A stretch of 59,499 nucleotides of DNA from Ruminococcus sp. (lineage in GTDB: Bacteria > Bacillota > Clostridia > Oscillospirales > Ruminococcaceae). Below the pieces are notes generated by a model. It ran no database searches. It was not told the origin of the DNA and was given only the letters and a program-made list of their open reading frames with translations. The DNA is taken from the NCBI GenBank assembly GCA_015066715.1, contig SVNU01000003.1, positions 1 to 59,499 on the forward strand, in the 5' to 3' direction. Made by a program: the position numbers and the translations under genes. Each line of letters begins with the position of its first letter. Position 1 is the stretch's first letter. Shown here one piece after another: positions 46,462-55,108 of this stretch.

Positions 46462-46779
46462 ATGAAACATACATGTCCCCATTGCGGTGAAAAAACTATA
46501 AATCCATTAAAAAAAGCGTTTGCCGGAAATCCCCAGGCAAGAGGTACAGTCTGCCCGAACTGCGGAAAAAGAAGTACAAACGAACTGAAATCAGCTGTAT
46601 TTCATGCAATTGTTGATGTAATTGCCCTGATTTTCATTATATATCAGTATGTAGCTGTTGAAAGTATTATGAGCAATTATTATTCAATTGCAGCAATACT
46701 GATTGCATTTACGGTAAATCATATAGTCGATGCGTTCTTCTTTAAGCTTGTTCCGGCAATAAGGCTTGATTACAGATGA
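46462..46779 (+). CDS. Small zinc-ribbon membrane protein
   Basis: Length is 105 residues. Two CxxC pairs (CPHCGEK and CPNCGKR, ~25 residues apart) form a probable zinc ribbon, then two membrane helices (~47-65 and ~70-95). GGAG lies upstream. It lies between lepA and hemW; its last codons overlap the hemW start. Function unknown. Confidence 0.75.
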   Translation: MKHTCPHCGEKTINPLKKAFAGNPQARGTVCPNCGKRSTNELKSAVFHAIVDVIALIFIIYQYVAVESIMSNYYSIAAILIAFTVNHIVDAFFFKLVPAIRLDYR

Positions 46780-47867
46780 CACCACTTGGTATTTACATTC
46801 ATGTGCCGTTCTGTGCAAAAAAATGCCCTTACTGTGACTTTTATTCATGCAGTTACAGTAAGGAAAAAGCAATAAATTATGCGCAGGCAGTAATAAGAGA
46901 TATTGAATGCTTTGACGGAGCTGCTGCCGCTGATACGGTTTATTTCGGCGGCGGCACTCCGTCTCTTATTCCTTTGGAGCTTACAGAAAGTATACTCTCG
47001 GCAGTAAGAAAAAAATTCAGGCTCCAAAACCCTGAAATTACAATTGAAATCAATCCATGTACAGTCAACAGGGACAAGCTGCTTCAGTATTACAATATGG
47101 GTATCAACAGGCTTTCCGTAGGAATACAGTCAGCGGATAATAATGAACTTTTACTGCTTGGAAGAAAGCATACTTTTGAAACAGCGGCGGCAGTCATACT
47201 TAATGCTTATGACTGCGGCTTCAGAAATATCTCGGCAGATCTTATGACAGGTCTGCCATATCAGACATTTGAAAGCATTGAAGCATCCATCACAAAAATT
47301 TCCGAGCTTCCTGTTACGCACATTTCAAATTATATTCTGAAAATTGAACATGGTACACCATTTGACAATCCGGATTTTATAAGGAACATGCCTGATGATG
47401 ATTTTACTTCGGATATGTATCTTTACATGGTAAAAACTCTTTTGGACAAAGGCTACAGGCAGTACGAAATTTCCAATTTTTCCAAATCGGGATATGAAAG
47501 CAGGCACAATTTAAAATATTGGAAATGTCATGAATACATCGGTTTCGGACCGTCTGCACATTCTTTCTGTGGCGGTATCCGCTATTACTGTCCACCTGAC
47601 CTTGACAGTTTTATAAATTATCCGGCAAAAAAAATTGTAACCGATGACAAGGCGGGCAGTGACGAGGAAAAAATCATGCTTGCACTCAGGCTTGCAGAAG
47701 GTATAAACCTCAGCAGTTTTCCAAAGCTGAAAACAAATGTTATCACAAAAATAAAAATGTTTGAAAAATCAGGTTATATAAATTTTAATGGTGAGAATAT
47801 TTCCCTTACGCCAAAAGGTTTTCTTGTTTCAAACAGTATCATAAATGAATTGACGGATTTCATATAA
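46776..47867 (+). CDS. hemW: HemW-like radical SAM protein
   Basis: Length is 363 residues. IYIHVPFCAKKCPYCDFYS has the CxxxCxxC iron-sulfur motif; VYFGGGTPSLIP, EINPCTVN and RLSVGIQSADN are typical. It lacks the N-terminal extension of true HemN, so it is probably HemW, a heme chaperone, rather than coproporphyrinogen oxidase. The start overlaps the preceding stop (ATGA). lepA-hemW neighbourhood is common in Bacillota. Confidence 0.9.
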   Translation: MTPLGIYIHVPFCAKKCPYCDFYSCSYSKEKAINYAQAVIRDIECFDGAAAADTVYFGGGTPSLIPLELTESILSAVRKKFRLQNPEITIEINPCTVNRDKLLQYYNMGINRLSVGIQSADNNELLLLGRKHTFETAAAVILNAYDCGFRNISADLMTGLPYQTFESIEASITKISELPVTHISNYILKIEHGTPFDNPDFIRNMPDDDFTSDMYLYMVKTLLDKGYRQYEISNFSKSGYESRHNLKYWKCHEYIGFGPSAHSFCGGIRYYCPPDLDSFINYPAKKIVTDDKAGSDEEKIMLALRLAEGINLSSFPKLKTNVITKIKMFEKSGYINFNGENISLTPKGFLVSNSIINELTDFI

Positions 47868-47877
47868 GTAAACATAT

Positions 47878-47904
47878 AAAAGGCGGTCTTTGACCGCCTT
47901 TTTA
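47878..47904. terminator. Shared terminator of hemW and the second BspA-like gene
   Basis: AAAAGGCGGTC / GACCGCCTTTT with a TTT loop and T-rich flanks. The stem equals that at 126-149, but no repeat element adjoins it here. Confidence 0.82.
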
Positions 47905-47906
47905 AT

Positions 47907-50635
47907 TTATTTTTTAGCCTTTGCAAGGTATCTTGCTATTGCCGCCGCATCTGCTACGGTAACCTTACCGTCTTTGTTATAATCGGCATATGGATTTTCG
48001 TCTATGCTGATTGTGATACGCTTTGCAAGTGTTCTTGCGATAAATGCTGCGTCACTGACAGTCATCTTGTCATCACCGTTTGCGTCGCCTGTCGGGCGTG
48101 TAGTGTCTGTTGTAGTAGTAGTTATCGCTGATGTAACAAATGTAGAAACTGTAGTTACTGTTGTGTTTGTTGTGTTAGTTGTGTCTGAATTTTCAGCTGT
48201 TGTGTTTGTTGTTTCGGCTTTTGTTGTTTCTGATGAGGTTGTTGTAAGCGGAGCAGCTGTTGTGCTTTCACTTGCCTGTGTTGATTCTGAAGCGGTTGTT
48301 TTTGTGGCAGAAGTTGTAGTAGCTTTTGTTGTGGTTGTTGTAGTTGCTGTTGTTACCGCTGGAGTTGTCTGAACAGGTGCTTCACCCAATGATTCAAATG
48401 TATAGCCATATTCTTCAGCATATGCCTGCGCTGTTGAATTTGTGTATCCATAGATTGTTCCGTTAAAATAATAATTTCCAGATTCATATTCATAGTCATT
48501 GCATATTGTTCCAGCAGAATCATAAATTTCACATTCAGGATTTTTAATTGTTATACTTGTAAGGCTTTCACAACAATAAAAAGCACTATTTCCTATACTT
48601 GTTACACTATCGGGGATTATTATGCTTTCAAGAGATGTACAATCTGTAAATGCACATTCTCCTATACTTGTAACGCTGGCCGGAATTGTTATGCTTTCAA
48701 GAGATGTACAAAAATGAAATGCACTATCTCCTATACTTGTAACACTATCAGGGATTGTTATGCTTGTAAGAGATGTACATTCATTAAATGCATGACCTCC
48801 GATACTTGTTACACTGTCAGGAATTGTAACATCACCTGAACAGGTTTTCCCATCAATTAAAATATTATTTACAATAACCAATGGATTTTCAGACTGTTTC
48901 ACTTTGAGCCATGGTGTATTGGAAAATGCATAACCTCCAATACTTGTAACACTGTCTGGGATTGTTATACTTTTAAGAGATGTACAATAATAAAATGCCA
49001 GACTTCCAATACTTGTAACACTATCAGGGATTGTTATGCTTATAAGAGAGTCACACCCAAAAAATGCTTCATTTCCTATACTTGTAACACTGTCCGGAAT
49101 TACTACGCTTGAAAGCGAGGTACATCCTGAAAACACTCCACATCCAATACTTGCAACGCTTCCAGGTATTGTTATATTTTCAAGAGCTGTACAATCATCA
49201 AATGCATCATTTCCTATACTTGTTACACTATTGGGGATTGTCATGCTTTTAAGAGATGTACACTCCCAAAATGCAGAATCTCCTATACTTGTTACACTAT
49301 TGGGGATTGTTATGCCTGTAAGAGATTCACAACCGTAAAATACATAATCTCCTATACTTGTTACACTGTCTCCGATTGTTATACTTGTAAGAGAATAACA
49401 ATGAGAAAATGCCCAATCTCCTATACTTATGACACTGTCAGGGATTGTTACGCTTGTAAGAGAGTAACAATAATAAAATGCCCAATCTCCTATACTTGTT
49501 ACAGTACCCGGAATTGCATATGATTCATCTGCTTTTCCAATAGGATAGCTAAGTAATTCTGTTTGTTCCTTATTGAACAATATTCCATCTATGCTGCTGT
49601 AAGAAAAATTGTTTTCACTTACGTTGATATCTGTAAGGGATTCACAACCTCTAAATGCATCATCATCTATACTTGTTACACTGTCAGGGATTGTTATGCT
49701 TGCAAGAGATTTACAACCATAAAATGCCCAATCTCCTATACTTGTTACACTGTCTCCGATTGTTATACTTGTAAGAGATGTACATTCATTAAATGCATAA
49801 TCTCCTATACTTGTTACACTGTCTCCGATTGTTATACTTGTAAGAGATGTACATTCATTAAATGCATAATCTCCTATACTTGTTACACTATCAGGAATTA
49901 TTATGCTTGTAAGAGATTCACAATCTCTAAATGCATAATCTCCTATACTTGTTACACTATCAGGAATTATTATGCTTGTAAGAGATTCACAATCTCTAAA
50001 TGCATAATCTCCTATACTTGTTACACTATTGGGGATTGTTATGCTTTCAAGAGATGTACAATTATAAAATGCATATTCTCCTATACTTGTAACGCTTCCC
50101 GAAATTGTTATGCTTTCGAGAGATGTACAATGCGCAAATACATGATCTCCTATACTTGTTACACTATCAGGAATTGTTATGCTTGTAAGAGATTTACAAA
50201 ATTCAAATGCATCATCTCCTATACTTGTTACACTGTCAGGGATTGTTACGCTTGTAAGAGAGTCACACCAAGAAAATGCGTAATCTCCTATACTTGTAAC
50301 ACTTTCAGGGATTGTTATATTTTCAAGAGCTCTACAATCTTCAAATGAATTATTTCCTATACTTGTAACAGGTAATCCCTCAATCTCACTCGGAATTTCT
50401 ACTTCTGTTGCTGATGTATCACACCCTGATATTTCAACATAGTCGTATGTTCCGTCCTCGTCCACATCGACCATTTCATAATAGAGATAATCTCCGTATT
50501 GTGCCTCATCGGAGTAGCTTTCAGCCTCAGCAATTAAAGGCTGTACCCCCCCCCGAAAAACATTTGTCCGCTGCACAAGGACACTGCAGTAACTGACGCT
50601 AAAGCAATGCTTGTAATTCTTTTTGCAAAATTCAT
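47907..50635 (-). CDS. BspA-like LRR protein with dockerin, out of frame at a G9 tract (phase-OFF or frameshifted)
   Basis: Paralogue of 162-2501. ATG 50635 has GGAGG 8 bases upstream and starts MNFAKRITSIALASVTAVSL like the paralogue. After QMFFGGG the reading frame meets a run of nine Gs (minus strand, 50554-50546) and stops at TAA a few codons on. The remaining ~880 codons are open in the next frame: VQPLIAEAESYSDEAQYGDYL, a longer LRR_5 array than the paralogue's, a Thr-rich linker, and a dockerin with DANGDDKMTVSD and DYNKDGKVTVAD. One added G (G10) would give a single 909-residue protein. Either the strain or clone is in an OFF phase, the gene is newly broken, or the tract was misread. 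A secreted surface protein controlled by poly-G slippage is the reading I favour. Confidence 0.82.
49741..50016 (-). repeat. Two exact back-to-back 69 bp duplications in the LRR array
   Basis: Units 49741-49809 and 49810-49878 are identical, and so are 49879-49947 and 49948-50016. Each unit encodes 23 residues. Exact identity in an otherwise diverged array points to recent unequal recombination. Confidence 0.85.
50546..50554 (-). repeat. Homopolymer G9 tract (C9 on the plus strand) just after the signal peptide region
   Basis: Nine Gs in the coding strand preceded by TTTTTC. The paralogue has only TCGGGTGGA here. Nine gives the wrong frame; ten or seven restores it. Confidence 0.85.
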
Positions 50636-50666
50636 TTTCAAAACCTCCTATTTTTTTTATGTTTTC

Positions 50667-50695
50667 ATTATATACCAAAGTTAAAAAAATGTCAA
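50667..50695 (-). promoter_or_regulatory. Sigma-A promoter of the second BspA-like gene
   Basis: Minus strand: TTGACA, a 17-base spacer, TATAAT, the same as the promoter at 2531-2559. Confidence 0.85.
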
Positions 50696-50724
50696 CATTT
50701 ATAATTGAAATGGGCAGAGATAAA

Positions 50725-51200
50725 TTTATATTTAGAGTTCTAATCTTATTATTAACTTTCTTTGCTTGCACAAAGAAAGTTACAAAGAAATGCACAAACT
50801 TTCTTATAAAAAGAAAGTTTGAACAAAGAAAATAAAAACTTATAATTGTAACCGAATTCAGACTGTTTCCCATTAAAAGAACTATCATACCTGATAATAA
50901 ATAAACTGTTGCAGATAGTCTGCATAAAACACAGTTCTCCCCGCAAATTAAGCTATAGTTTGAGAAAGTCTGCAAGTTTATTATTAGCTGCAACCATTTA
51001 TAAATGGACTTTTAATTATAAATTTATGAAGTTGCCAAGTACAAGGAAACATTATTATTTAAGTTACAAATTCATGCATAGAATTTTTTCTTTTTGGTCA
51101 AGCTTTTTCTGTTTCGAAGAAAAGAAAAAGCTTGTGCATTTCTTTGGTTCGTTTCTTTGTGCAAACAAAGAAATGAACAAAAAGTATGAAAGAAAAATAT
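50725..51200. repeat. Second copy of the BspA upstream hairpin element
   Basis: This fills the 631-base gap between the BspA promoter and proS; no gene is supported. The core (~50782-51090) aligns to 2650-2975. Hairpins: AACTTTCTTTG/CAAAGAAAGTT (50754-50781), AAACTTTCTT/AAGAAAGTTT (~50796-50820), AAGCTTTTTCT/AGAAAAAGCTT (51100-51133), TTTCTTTG/CAAAGAAA (51152-51173). The stems of the outer hairpins differ from those at 2623-2648 and 3098-3119 but remain self-complementary. The hairpin at 2978-3030 is missing here. Confidence 0.65.
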
Positions 51201-51235
51201 AAATTTTATTTCCAGAATTATTTTCTCAAACTAAA

Positions 51236-51258
51236 AAGGCAGTCATCGTGACTGCCTT
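51236..51258 (-). terminator. proS terminator
   Basis: AAGGCAGTCA / TGACTGCCTT with a 3-base loop; TTTTTAG follows on the minus strand. Confidence 0.85.
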
Positions 51259-51266
51259 ATGTTTTA

Positions 51267-52724
51267 TTAATATGCCTTACCCCAGTAAACCATGTGCTTT
51301 GCAGGTTTACCACAGCAAACGCACTTATCCGAAAGGTTTTCCTGTTCAAAAGGAATACAGCGTGAACCAACGCCTGTCTTTTCCTTTACTTCGTCCTCAC
51401 ATGCTTCGTCACCGCACCACATAGCCTTAACAAAGCCATCGCCGTTTTCTTCAAGTGCCTTTACAATTTCATCAATTGTTGTGCATGAGAAAGTTTTCTT
51501 TTCTCTGTTTTCGAGTGCCTTCTGATAAATTCCCTTATGAACATCAGCAAGCTTATCCTTAACAGCCTGTGCAAATTCTTCACCGAGATTTTCAATGGAA
51601 ACCACTGTCTTTTCTCTGTCATGACGGGTTACAAACACACACTGTCCATTTTCAATATCCTTAGGGCCGATTTCAATTCTCATCGGTACGCCCTTCATTT
51701 CGTACTCGGCAAACTTCCAGCCAGGTGAGTTATCCCTGTCATCCATTTTTGCACGGATTCCATACTTTTTAAGTGTCTCCAGAAGCTCTGAAGCCTTATC
51801 AAGCACACCTTCCTTATGCTGTGCAATCGGAACAATAACAACCTGAATCGGTGCAACAGCCGGTGGAAGTACAAGACCGTTGTCATCACCATGAGTCATG
51901 ATAATCGCACCGATAAGACGTGTTGTAACGCCCCAGCTTGTCTGATGCGGAAATACCTTCTTATTTTCCTTGTCTGTATATTCAATATCAAATGCCTTTG
52001 CAAATCCGTCACCAAAATAGTGTGAAGTACCTGCCTGAAGCGCCTTACCGTCATGCATAAGCGCTTCGATAGCATATGTAGAAACTGCACCTGCAAACTT
52101 GTCACTTTCAGTCTTTTTACCCTTTACAACAGGCATAGCAAGACTGTTTTCACAAAAGTCAGCATAAACATTAAGCATCTTTTCTGTTTCCTCAATAGCC
52201 TCTTGCGCTGTTGCATGGATAGTGTGACCTTCCTGCCATAAAAACTCTCTTGAACGCAGGAACGGACGTGTTGTCTTTTCCCATCTTACAACGCTTACCC
52301 ACTGATTATAAAGCTTTGGCAGGTCACGGTAAGAATGAATTATATTTGAATAATGTTCACAGAAAAGCGTTTCTGATGTAGGACGAACGCAAAGTCTGTC
52401 TTCAAGCTTTTCGCTTCCGCCATGAGTTACCCATGCAACCTCCGGCGCAAAACCTTCAACATGGTCCTTTTCCTTCTGGAGAAGGCTTTCAGGAATAAAC
52501 ATAGGCATGCAGACATTTTCATGTCCTGTTTCCTTGAACATTCCATCGAGAATTCTCTGAATATTTTCCCAGATAGCATAAGCATACGGGCGGATTACCA
52601 TACAACCCTTAACGCTTGTATATTCAATAAGCTCTGCTTTTTTTACAATGTCGGTATACCACTTTGCAAAATCTTCATCCATAGAAGTAATTGCTTCAAC
52701 CATTTTTGAATTATTCTTCGCCAT
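51267..52724 (-). CDS. proS: Prolyl-tRNA synthetase (archaeal/eukaryotic-type)
   Basis: Charges tRNA-Pro. Length is 485 residues from ATG 52724 (GGAG upstream). Shorter type without the bacterial editing insertion: [65 protein letters not shown], and a C-terminal domain with zinc-type cysteines ([29 protein letters not shown]) ending in Tyr, as in the family. It overlaps the preceding small gene by 14 bases. Confidence 0.96.
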   Translation of the reverse strand: MAKNNSKMVEAITSMDEDFAKWYTDIVKKAELIEYTSVKGCMVIRPYAYAIWENIQRILDGMFKETGHENVCMPMFIPESLLQKEKDHVEGFAPEVAWVTHGGSEKLEDRLCVRPTSETLFCEHYSNIIHSYRDLPKLYNQWVSVVRWEKTTRPFLRSREFLWQEGHTIHATAQEAIEETEKMLNVYADFCENSLAMPVVKGKKTESDKFAGAVSTYAIEALMHDGKALQAGTSHYFGDGFAKAFDIEYTDKENKKVFPHQTSWGVTTRLIGAIIMTHGDDNGLVLPPAVAPIQVVIVPIAQHKEGVLDKASELLETLKKYGIRAKMDDRDNSPGWKFAEYEMKGVPMRIEIGPKDIENGQCVFVTRHDREKTVVSIENLGEEFAQAVKDKLADVHKGIYQKALENREKKTFSCTTIDEIVKALEENGDGFVKAMWCGDEACEDEVKEKTGVGSRCIPFEQENLSDKCVCCGKPAKHMVYWGKAY

Positions 52725-52968
52725 TTTTTTCTTCTCCATCCTTATTATCATTTTTATCTAAAGTGTCCCTTTTCGGCACATCATAAATACTTCTGACCCT
52801 GTATATTTCGCTTGCTGAGTCATTACCGCCCTTTTTAAAAAGCTTACCTATGAATCTGTCACACAGCTTTGCAAGCCTTGGCGTTAAAATCGCAAGCAGA
52901 AATACCAGTAAAAATATCAGCATAAACATTCCGAGCACTTCGGCAATCTGTGTTACTGTCAAATCCAT
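52711..52968 (-). CDS. Small single-pass membrane protein
   Basis: Length is 85 residues. One N-terminal membrane helix (~10-32, [20 protein letters not shown]), then a basic stretch and a charged tail ([14 protein letters not shown]). The helix recalls small OadG-like subunits, but nothing else supports that. Its end overlaps the proS start, so the two share a transcript. Confidence 0.6.
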   Translation of the reverse strand: MDLTVTQIAEVLGMFMLIFLLVFLLAILTPRLAKLCDRFIGKLFKKGGNDSASEIYRVRSIYDVPKRDTLDKNDNKDGEEKNGEE

Positions 52969-53022
52969 AAAAGCTTCCCTTTCATAAATACCGGATTTTT
53001 ACTTTTTAAACCATCATAATAT

Positions 53023-53050
53023 ATTATATCATATTTTCCGTAAATTTCAA
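53023..53050 (-). promoter_or_regulatory. Candidate promoter of the small membrane protein-proS transcript
   Basis: Minus strand: TTGAAA, a 16-base spacer, TATAAT. Confidence 0.6.
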
Positions 53051-53121
53051 GTATTTTTTAAGCTTTTCCGGAACAGTTTTATTAATAAACGATACAATCA
53101 TCCTGTTATGCAAAACGTATA

Positions 53122-53736
53122 TCACTTTGTGCATATAACTGCATAGCTTTTTCCCTTATGTATCTGCTCAATCTCAACCTTTTCAAATCCCGCCCTGTAT
53201 CCAAACTCTTTAAGCTGCTCAGGGGTAAATTTTTGAAATCCTTTTTTCGTGTACGAAAGTCTGTCAAGCCATTCCTTTGCATAAACAGCATTGTAAAACA
53301 CTCCGCCATCCTTGAGACATCTGTGAATTTCTGAAAAACCTTTAAGGGTATCGCTCCAAAAATAGACTGTATTAACCGACGAAATCGCTTTGAACATATT
53401 ATCCTGATACGGCAATCGGCAGCAGTCCCCTATCTGCAGGTGCAGTCTGTTTTCCTTTGCTGCATTCCTGTTTGAGGCAGTTGCCTTGATTTTCATATCC
53501 TCGGAAATATCCACTCCGTACATATCGGGAGAAAACGCCTTATCCATAAGCCTTAGCATATATCCGTTCCCGTAACCGATATCAAGGATTTTCTCATCTG
53601 CCGGAATGTCTGCAAGTCTGATTATTTTTTTGTACATTTTCCTGTTTATCACATTCATAATCAGGCAGCATATTTTTCCCATAGCTCCTCTTGGATTTCC
53701 GAATTGTGAACCTATGTATTCCGAAAACTTTTTCAT
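53122..53736 (-). CDS. Class I SAM-dependent methyltransferase
   Basis: Length is 204 residues. Methyltransf_11-type motifs: EKILDIGYGNGYMLRLMD (SAM motif I), MYGVDISEDM, LQIGDCCRLPYQDNMFKAISSVNTVYFW, and EIHRCLKDGGVFYN. GGAGGG precedes the ATG. Substrate unknown. It stands between the ROK regulator and proS. Confidence 0.88.
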   Translation of the reverse strand: MKKFSEYIGSQFGNPRGAMGKICCLIMNVINRKMYKKIIRLADIPADEKILDIGYGNGYMLRLMDKAFSPDMYGVDISEDMKIKATASNRNAAKENRLHLQIGDCCRLPYQDNMFKAISSVNTVYFWSDTLKGFSEIHRCLKDGGVFYNAVYAKEWLDRLSYTKKGFQKFTPEQLKEFGYRAGFEKVEIEQIHKGKSYAVICTK

Positions 53737-53774
53737 TGAATCCCTCCATTTGCAAAGCCGGTTTCAATAAACTG

Positions 53775-53810
53775 AAACTGCTTTTGATATTGTATACCAA
53801 AAGCAGTTTT
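53775..53810. terminator. Hairpin after the ROK-family gene
   Basis: AAACTGCTTTTG / CAAAAGCAGTTT with an inner GATAT/GTATAC region. The better T-run lies on the plus strand, so as a terminator for the minus-strand gene it may leak into the methyltransferase. Confidence 0.5.
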
Positions 53811-53814
53811 TATC

Positions 53815-55038
53815 TTATTCCGCATTCATGCCGCCATTCATATAGAACTGTTCACGGATAATAATGCAAACGCCGCCCTTAAATTCAAGGTTTTTCTCAA
53901 CAACACTGATTTTAACCTTCTTTGCGATTTCTTCTCCGCATAATGTAATCAATGATTTTTTGAGATATTCAATCATCCATTCATCCATGCCAAAGCCGTG
54001 AAGCGCAACAGACTTTGCAAAGAATGCAACTGAAAGGTTGTTTATAAGGTTTGCAAGACAGCGAATAATATTATTCATAACCTCAAGCACCTTTGCCTCA
54101 CCCTTCATAGCAGCAGCTGTAAGAGCTCTGTGAGTAATGTTGTTTACATCACCGTTTGTTATTTCCCATAAAACAGGAGTATTTTCCTTCGAATAGATTT
54201 CTCTGTATTTTTCATTTATTGCAACTATAGAAAGCTCTGCCTTTACAGAACCGTCCGGATATCCTGAAATCTTTCTTCCGCCCGGATTTACAATCATGTT
54301 TTCAACATGATTTGTATAATAAATATTATCATTCATGACATCATTGTCAATAAGTACTGAAAGATTTACATGATTGCCCTGTTTAAGGAATACATAGTTG
54401 CCCGGTCTTTCCTTGATATTCTTCGCCTGATTTGCAAGTGCAAGTGCGCATGTCAGGTTTGAACATGTTACAGGCATATCAAGTGCTTTTGAAAGAGCAT
54501 CCACAATTGACGAGTAATCAAACTTTCCATCCTTCATATACACTTTCATTTTACTGCACATATCAGATGAAAGTCCTACACCCAGACCAACAAACTTTTT
54601 AGGCTCAATATTATTGTTCTGCATGATGCTCCTGCATGATGAAACAATATACTCAATAATATCATCGCTTGACATACCATCAAGGGCTTCAGTCATAACC
54701 TTATCTATTATCTTGCCGTTTATATTCGCAAAACCAACAGTTATTCTTTCATCACTTATAGAAGCGCCGAGAGCATATCTGTAATTCTCATTTATATCAA
54801 TGAGAATCTTTCTTCTTCCCTTTTGAAGATGCTCAAGCGAAACAGGTGCTTCACCCACCTCATACAATACACCTTCTTCAATCATTTCATTTGTGATAAT
54901 CGTAACTGCTGCTCTTGTTATTTTCATTGAGCTTGCGATATCAACTCTTGAAATCGGACCGCATTCTCTGATTACCCTGAGTATCTGCGCCCTGTTTCGT
55001 CTTTTAAGGTCTAGCTTGCTTATACCTTGAAATTTCAT
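53815..55038 (-). CDS. ROK family transcriptional regulator
   Basis: Length is 407 residues from ATG 55038 (AAGGTGG upstream). N-terminal winged helix (RNRAQILRVIRECGPISRVDIASSMKITRAAVTIITNEMIEEGVL, in three helices) and a ROK-type body (ALGASISDERITVGFANINGKII, GLGVGLSSDM). The usual ROK zinc cysteines and kinase motifs are not evident, so it is probably a regulator only, perhaps sugar-responsive. It follows the YfhO-like gene by 70 bases. Confidence 0.82.
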   Translation of the reverse strand: MKFQGISKLDLKRRNRAQILRVIRECGPISRVDIASSMKITRAAVTIITNEMIEEGVLYEVGEAPVSLEHLQKGRRKILIDINENYRYALGASISDERITVGFANINGKIIDKVMTEALDGMSSDDIIEYIVSSCRSIMQNNNIEPKKFVGLGVGLSSDMCSKMKVYMKDGKFDYSSIVDALSKALDMPVTCSNLTCALALANQAKNIKERPGNYVFLKQGNHVNLSVLIDNDVMNDNIYYTNHVENMIVNPGGRKISGYPDGSVKAELSIVAINEKYREIYSKENTPVLWEITNGDVNNITHRALTAAAMKGEAKVLEVMNNIIRCLANLINNLSVAFFAKSVALHGFGMDEWMIEYLKKSLITLCGEEIAKKVKISVVEKNLEFKGGVCIIIREQFYMNGGMNAE

Positions 55039-55108
55039 TGTTTTTACCACCTTTGTTTTTATATTTAACCGTATTTCATAAGAGGAATAAAACACAGGTT
55101 TTATACAT

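Noticed and set aside
49563-50348. Long plus-strand reading frame with repeats such as TCYTVRDCYACKR (and similar at 1455-1946)
   Set aside because: It is antisense to the LRR array; 69 bp periodicity keeps all frames open. There is no ribosome site or known fold.
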